Assembly: GCA_964017145.1 (NCBI GenBank)
Contig: OZ024847.1
Coordinates: 496,001 to 560,000, forward strand
DNA: 64,000 nt
Source of the DNA: Agrocybe praecox
Lineage: Eukaryota > Basidiomycota > Agaricomycetes > Agaricales > Agrocybaceae
Reading direction: 5' to 3'
The notes under the pieces: model-generated
Databases searched by the model: none
What the model was told of the DNA's origin: nothing
What the model saw: only the letters and a program-made list of their open reading frames with translations
Translations under genes and position numbers: made by a program
In this document: one piece after another, positions 59,083 to 64,000 of the stretch
Numbering within the stretch: the stretch's first letter is position 1
How the letters are laid out: every line of letters begins with the position of its first letter

Positions 59083-59794
59083 GTGGTAATTTCTATATCT
59101 CAAAAATTTCAAAAATTCCATGTTTTGTACGCAATATGACAGTGACGATCTATCTGTTTCGTGCCAAGTACTAATTCTGCCTATAGAAGACACGGTGAAA
59201 ATTCGGATGTTAGGTAAACGCCCCTCATGGTTAAAAACTTATTTTATATAGTATAAGTAGCACATTCTTAAGCAGTTTCAATCTCCAGTTTAGCGGGCGT
59301 CAGACCTGAAGGCTAAATTTCTAAATGACAAATCCGGTTGATTGACATGGTCTCTGAGATACATACACAGGAGAGTGCGAGACCAGATTGAAAGCATGGA
59401 ACGGCACTGTCACCCAGAATTTGAGCTAATCATTGAATGTATAACACAGCACTGGTAGATTATGTAACCTCTGACGCCATGTCTCTCACATCACAGTTCC
59501 CGATATGGTAGTATGGTTCCCACGGAGTTTGGGGTTAAAAACGAATGTCAGATATTAGTCAAATGCAGTGATGGCAATTAAAGACAAACATGGACTCCGC
59601 CGCCCGGCATTGTTACTCTCTGCACTTTTGATATTGGGCCACTGTGAGTGTGTGACGAGTGTGGAATCCAGCTACCAAACAGCATGCAGAAAGGTCGTTT
59701 CTACGTGGGAACAAAGAAAATCATCGATGAAGCTTAAGTTTGTCGACGGCTGGCCTCGGCAGGTAGCACAGCATCGGACATGTGATTGGACATC

Positions 59795-61101
59795 CTACTG
59801 TGTCATCGCATTTGACATATCGATGCCCGTCGTGATAAAGGATGTCTTCCTCCCCACCTGTTCCCCCTCCTTCATCTCGTTAGGCTTTTCCATCCTATTC
59901 TCTTCAGAGAATCGTCTCTCCGAAGGAGTCTGGTCCCTGCTTGAGTCGATCAATTCTGTATTCGAGACGTCTGGTTTGCTGGACTCTGATGCAGAAAGCC
60001 GGGCATCCTCTTGCGTAGGTTCGTCGCTTTTCCTGTTTTAATAAGTTTGTACACTGATAGATGCATATAGATTTGAACCCACCCCAAATCAGGCGCCATC
60101 TTCTCCGATAGCGTTCTGAAATTGGAAGTTCCACAGTCTTAGTTCTCGGTCTTTTTTAAACGGGTATTGCGCATTTTATCGTAGGCATTCTTCATCGCGA
60201 CCTTCTCCAGATCTTCAAGCTTCCATTTAGCTTCCATAGATGCTCATAATCAGTGATTTCAAGAGAATACTTCCACACTGCAGGCTGTCGCTCTTACATA
60301 AGGGGCATTTAACAGGGACGTTGGAGCAGGGTGAAGACCGCGTTGAGGCGGCCGCTATTCAGTAAGAGAAATTTATGCTTTTTAAAGGACAACCCCTGCT
60401 CAAACGTTTATCGATCTTCGTACCTCCTTTAGCGCGAATATCCTCACAACGGCCGTGGACGCAGGCATAGGCCACTGGAGGGAAAATGGATAGGTTGAGC
60501 GAGGTGATTTCCCAGGAAGGAATTCCAATACGTATCCCGCGCATGCTAACACTGAAATCTTCTGGCTAGGCCCAATAATGTCTTCAACTTCGAAGACTGG
60601 AACATTTAGTGGTCCTCTTTGAGTCGGGATTTGGGTGTATGGGAGTCGGGAGCCATATTAGTGTTGTTTTTGTGAGGTTGTAGGGCCTACAGTTTTTGCC
60701 TCTTGGATTCTGTAAGTCCTACATGAGTCTTCGTCTCCGAATACAACTACTTACAAGACCTCTCCTGCTGTCAGGAGGAGGTCCAGCCTTTCTTCGAACA
60801 AACCCTCGTCAACACCGCGCGTCTTAACAAAGTACATACCCAACAAACTCAAGTAACCCATCCATTCCCATCTTTCCTCGCCTCACAACTTCCCTCACGC
60901 TAACTTCCATGTGCCCCAGCCGAATGCATCCTTCATGATGCCATTTGGTATCTCCTGCAGCTTGTCACACGACAATGCGAGGTTATCGAAGTCTAACGGG
61001 TTACATCTAAAGATAGCAAGACGGTCCGTCTTCAATCCAAACAGGCCAGTCAACGGTAAGCTCTGGGCAATCTTCTGTATTCGCCAAAGCAGGTTTGACT
61101 G
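59795..61101 (-). pseudogene. Broken zinc-finger-type gene, copy 2
   Basis: Counterpart of 47779-49088. It shares the two frame changes between the CPxC knuckle and EDLEKVAMKNAYDKMRNTR. The tail is better preserved: after APDLG, a 49-50 nt intron joins KSDEPTQEDARLSASESSKP and continues to EENRMEKPNEMKEGEQVGRK, ending at 59795. The segment equivalent to CDELLEEILNGIMKDALGWG at 60850-60960 also carries small indels absent from copy 1. It is dead in both copies. Confidence 0.5.
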
Positions 61102-61108
61102 ATTGTTT

Positions 61109-61658
61109 TTACAGATACATTCTCTGTTTTGAGGGCGTCCACACTTGACCTGTCATCCGGGTTTCAGGAAACAGGAGATGACCGATGATCGATGATCGAT
61201 GACCCTGTGCCAGGGGCATGAGCTGCGTGGTCGTTGGTACGTGCTTTGTTTTGGCTCCAATACGAAAGAAGTTCATAATTGAATGACTTTTTGCCCGTTC
61301 TATTTTTTCTCTTGTTCCTCGCTCAGCTTTGGATTTCGCGGAATCGTGGTGTGCTTTGAACAGACTTATAGATATTCCTACACAATTCATCTTGCATGTG
61401 CATTGAGGGTACGTGGCATGAGGTTTGTCGTTCATCGTTACAATTTCAATGGCATATATTGCTTTGTTCACGTTATTATAGGTAATACCAAAATATATCA
61501 TGAGTCTTATTTATGTCCACCGGTGCATCAAAAAAGCGGATTCCAAAAGAGGCATCGTAGTGCTTCAATGCCGGGAACGTTTGACAGACTTCTGTGAGCC
61601 CGGAGAGCCTGTGGGAGTAGGGCCGAGTTTCATTGTCACAAAAAGTTCTGCTCATCAT
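61109..61658 (-). pseudogene. Unrecognised reading frame, copy 2 (frameshifted)
   Basis: Matches 49150-49641. GLTEVCQTFPALKHYDASFG and RFFDAPVDINKTHDI are kept, then a 2-base deletion relative to copy 1 shifts the frame. If the true exon ended at this point the shift would matter less. No family is recognised. Confidence 0.3.
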
Positions 61659-61833
61659 ACCGCAATAACACCACTAAATTGAATCTGACAGCACTTCATG
61701 TGTTTGTTTTATATCTCTGGCGACGCTCCCTTAAATGCTGAGTTCGTGCCTTTGACGAATCGACGTGCTGTTTCTGAGTTTCTACATTACTTGAGCTTCA
61801 CGTCCGAGTTCCAGCACACGACATCCATTGGCG

Positions 61834-63119
61834 ATGGCCTCTCATGAAGATATTAACACATTCCATGCGCCACACCAGCCTCAATCAAGCGAGGTACCTC
61901 AGGAACATATAGACGTACAGAGCAGAGAAAGAGACCAGCTAGTCGCGCCACCGTCAAGACCAAGGAGCGATCCATTTGTAGAGGGATCCAGGGACAGCGC
62001 TGTATCTGGCAATCAACCCCCATCAGTGGGCCCTCGCTTTCTGGGGGCCCAAAGAGACGCCCCCCAGCCCCAGCGATCTCTTCATGGCTCCAATACGAGC
62101 ATGGAGGTGTACAACGAGAAGAACATTGACGAGGATAGTCCTAGGGATGCAGGGCATAACAGCAACAATAACGACCATCTTCACCCTCAAACTCGCATTA
62201 GAGACACTGACAGTGGCAAGCAAGAGAATATACATCTCAGACTCTCCATTCCTCCTCAGCCATCTCAGTCTGCCAGAGGCGATGTTTCACCAGTGCAGAG
62301 TCAGCGCCAGCCCCGCAACATCGAAGCCGGACAATCCATTCGTCCCTCCTTTATTCGGCGACAATCTGAACTCGACTGGATAGTCCCGTCCACAGAAATT
62401 AAAGTAACGCGAAAGTCTCGCTTCCTGAACCTGGTTCCTGAGCTAATCTAATATATGGTGCAGGCTAGTAATATTGCTCAGCGCTTACAGCCCACTCTCG
62501 ATGTCGCCATGGCCGAAAAGGACAAATACGCTTTAAAAGCAAAGTGGACAGGGTGGACCCTCAACGCAGCAATTGGCATTCAAGTCCTACTAGGATCTCT
62601 CACTACAGGGCTTTCTGCGGTGGCTACGTCTGGACACAAGTCGGCTGGTGCTTTCCTCTTTTTAAACATAGCTTTTTCTCATGAAAGCCTCATTTAACAG
62701 ACAGCTGTCAGTACGACTATCCTCGGTACGTTCTCACCGGAAAAAACAGGGCCAAACAAGCTTACTTTTTTTTTTTCATCATTCACTAATCGATTTCATC
62801 TACTTTTATACCTCCTCCAGGTGCCCTTGCAACTTTAGTCGCCTCTTACCTGGCAAGGGCGCGTGGGTCAAATGAGCCAGAACTATCTATAACTCGCGTG
62901 AAGGATCTCGAGCAGTTTATCCGAGAATGCGAGGCGTTCAAAATGGACCATGGCCACATTACGGGACACGAATTTGACCATGAGTTAGAATCGAAGAGGA
63001 GAAAGTTTGAGGAGTTACTCGGTAATGCTAATGGGTATGTTTTAAATTTTAGTGGCTCTGGAGTTATGTGCCTTCCTAACCCACCGACCAGGGAACGAAG
63101 ACTTGCGCCGCCAGTGTAA
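61834..63119 (+). CDS. Fungal SLATT-domain protein, copy 2
   Basis: Same five-exon plan as the gene at 49817, including the 21-nt exon. Both membrane helices (NAAIGIQVLLGSLTTGLSAV and STTILGALATLVASYLARA) and the KDLEQFIRECEAFKMDHGH helix are identical to copy 1. The only differences are a handful of substitutions, mainly at the end of exon 1 and in introns. The disordered N-terminal 190 residues are almost unchanged, which is unusual for low-complexity sequence and suggests recent duplication, gene conversion or constraint. Confidence 0.88.
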
Positions 63120-63895
63120 TCAAAGACTTCGCCTTCGTATGGATCATTTTTGTTGGTATCAACGTCATATGCTCGTGTACTAGAGTCAGCTCGTTGCATT
63201 TATGCTATCTTTGTTCACTAATTCCGATAGCTGCTATTAGGCTCTAATCGAAGGATTTATCCACATACTGAGTTTCCGTCGTGAAACCCTTTGACTATCT
63301 GTTAAAAACTCGTACTAACTTCCAGCACGGGTGCCATTTGACTGAATTTTCTCCACACAGATGTTCTATCGGCAAGTCTATTTTCCTATTTCTATCTCGG
63401 CGATGTCAGTATCTCAAACTTGTCAAACGTCGATCATCCAAATGAGCAACGCTGGCGTAGATATCAATTCGCACTATTATAGGCTTGCGGCAGCCAGCCA
63501 TGGTTACCGACTAACATTGAGAACCCGCCTGGAGGCTTTACTGCTTTCTCACACTCTGCGAGCAATCAAATGATGCCTCATAGTAAATGATACTTCTATG
63601 CTGCTTTTGTCATATATCTTCTTTTTCTGCACAAAGACCCCTTGTCGGACTATATCCGCCATCCATGTCCAGGGAAACATACTCACGTCAATGCCCACGC
63701 CCTACGTCGATCATCTCGAGAAAATACGCTCTTGGCCCAGCATTTATTTCCCTCGTTCTTTTCCAGCTCAACCTTCACATAGATATAACAGTCCTACGAG
63801 CAGCATCCAGCTCGTAGAGGTCGGAAGGCTATGAAACCTTTTCACCATCCTGTGCAAAGCCAATCGTAAGTGACAACCGATTATATCCAGATTAC

Positions 63896-64000
63896 ATGAA
63901 AGACAGTGAATTCTCAACACGCCCAGGTCTGGGACCCTGGTGAGTGATCGTTTGCATTTAATTACCCTTTATCCCGGAGCTCATGTAGGCAACTATCCAG
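63896..64000 (+). CDS. DUF6534-type membrane protein, copy 2 (cut by window end)
   Basis: First exon only. It reads MKDSEFSTRPGLGPW and ends at a GTGAGT donor (exon end 63939); the window stops at the CAG that would be the next acceptor. It matches the start of the gene at 51835 and keeps the ATG that copy 1 has lost. Confidence 0.6.

Larger units (their letters stand above)
53679..64000. repeat. Tandem segmental duplication, copy 2
   Basis: Direct repeat of 41017-51930 and continuing past the window end. Relative to copy 1 it lacks the 1.3-kb element of 46181-47491. It has a replaced stretch at about 58235-58700, an extra 171 bases at 58912-59082 and about 150 extra bases at about 59437-59590. 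Confidence 0.92.

Noticed and set aside
59568..60041. 157-codon plus ORF with a hydrophobic N terminus resembling a signal peptide
   Set aside because: It lies antisense to the conserved Ser/acidic tail of the zinc-finger-type pseudogene, and the frame is not kept in copy 1.

Overview
The window looks like nuclear DNA of a mushroom-forming basidiomycete (Agaricomycetes). Genes are split by many short GT..AG introns, repeatedly 54-57 nt where they could be measured. The recognisable families are typical of that group: DUF6533 and DUF6534 seven-helix proteins, a fungal SLATT protein, a fungal P450, a very large Ser-rich ATG4 and a Rab7-like GTPase. There is no operon structure and no rRNA or tRNA that I could support. 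All exon models were spliced by eye from the sequence.

Region by region. (1) 0-21 kb is gene-rich. It holds a secreted isochorismatase-like hydrolase, a Rab7-like GTPase with a huge loop insertion, and the autophagy protease ATG4. Scattered through it are at least seven copies or relics of one unrecognised family: a short N-terminal exon with a VYKY-like motif, a CRxLFP / LTEISE / LLKSVTV exon, and a C-terminal SUMO-like (beta-grasp) domain. (2) 22-29.3 kb is almost gene-free. It carries three arrays of a roughly 40-46 bp hairpin minisatellite (GTTGTG-6 nt-CACAAC), a 21-bp minisatellite and several strong isolated hairpins. (3) 29.3-40 kb holds one small unrecognised gene (30304), a TIR-bounded element (31317-33287), a diverged direct duplication (about 33.3-34.9 and 36.7-38.1 kb) and, between its halves, a broken piece of ATG4 fused to a relic of another gene. 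(4) 40-64 kb is a head-to-tail segmental duplication with a unit of about 12-12.7 kb. The gene order is DUF6533(+), P450(-), P450 relic, broken zinc-finger gene(-), SLATT(+), DUF6534(+). Copy 1 starts within the DUF6533 gene at about 41.0 kb. Copy 2 starts after a 200-N assembly gap at 53.48-53.68 kb and runs off the window end.

How the parts relate. ATG4 and the Rab7-like GTPase are both vacuole/autophagy-type functions, but nothing links them beyond proximity. In the tandem block the SLATT and P450 genes stay open in both copies. The zinc-finger gene has the same frameshifts in both copies, so it broke before the duplication. The copies have since diverged by insertions: a 1.3-kb TIR element only in copy 1, with the empty site visible in copy 2, and a 171-bp insertion only in copy 2. 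The most novel signals are the SUMO-like family expansion, the hairpin minisatellite arrays and the duplicated SLATT-containing block.
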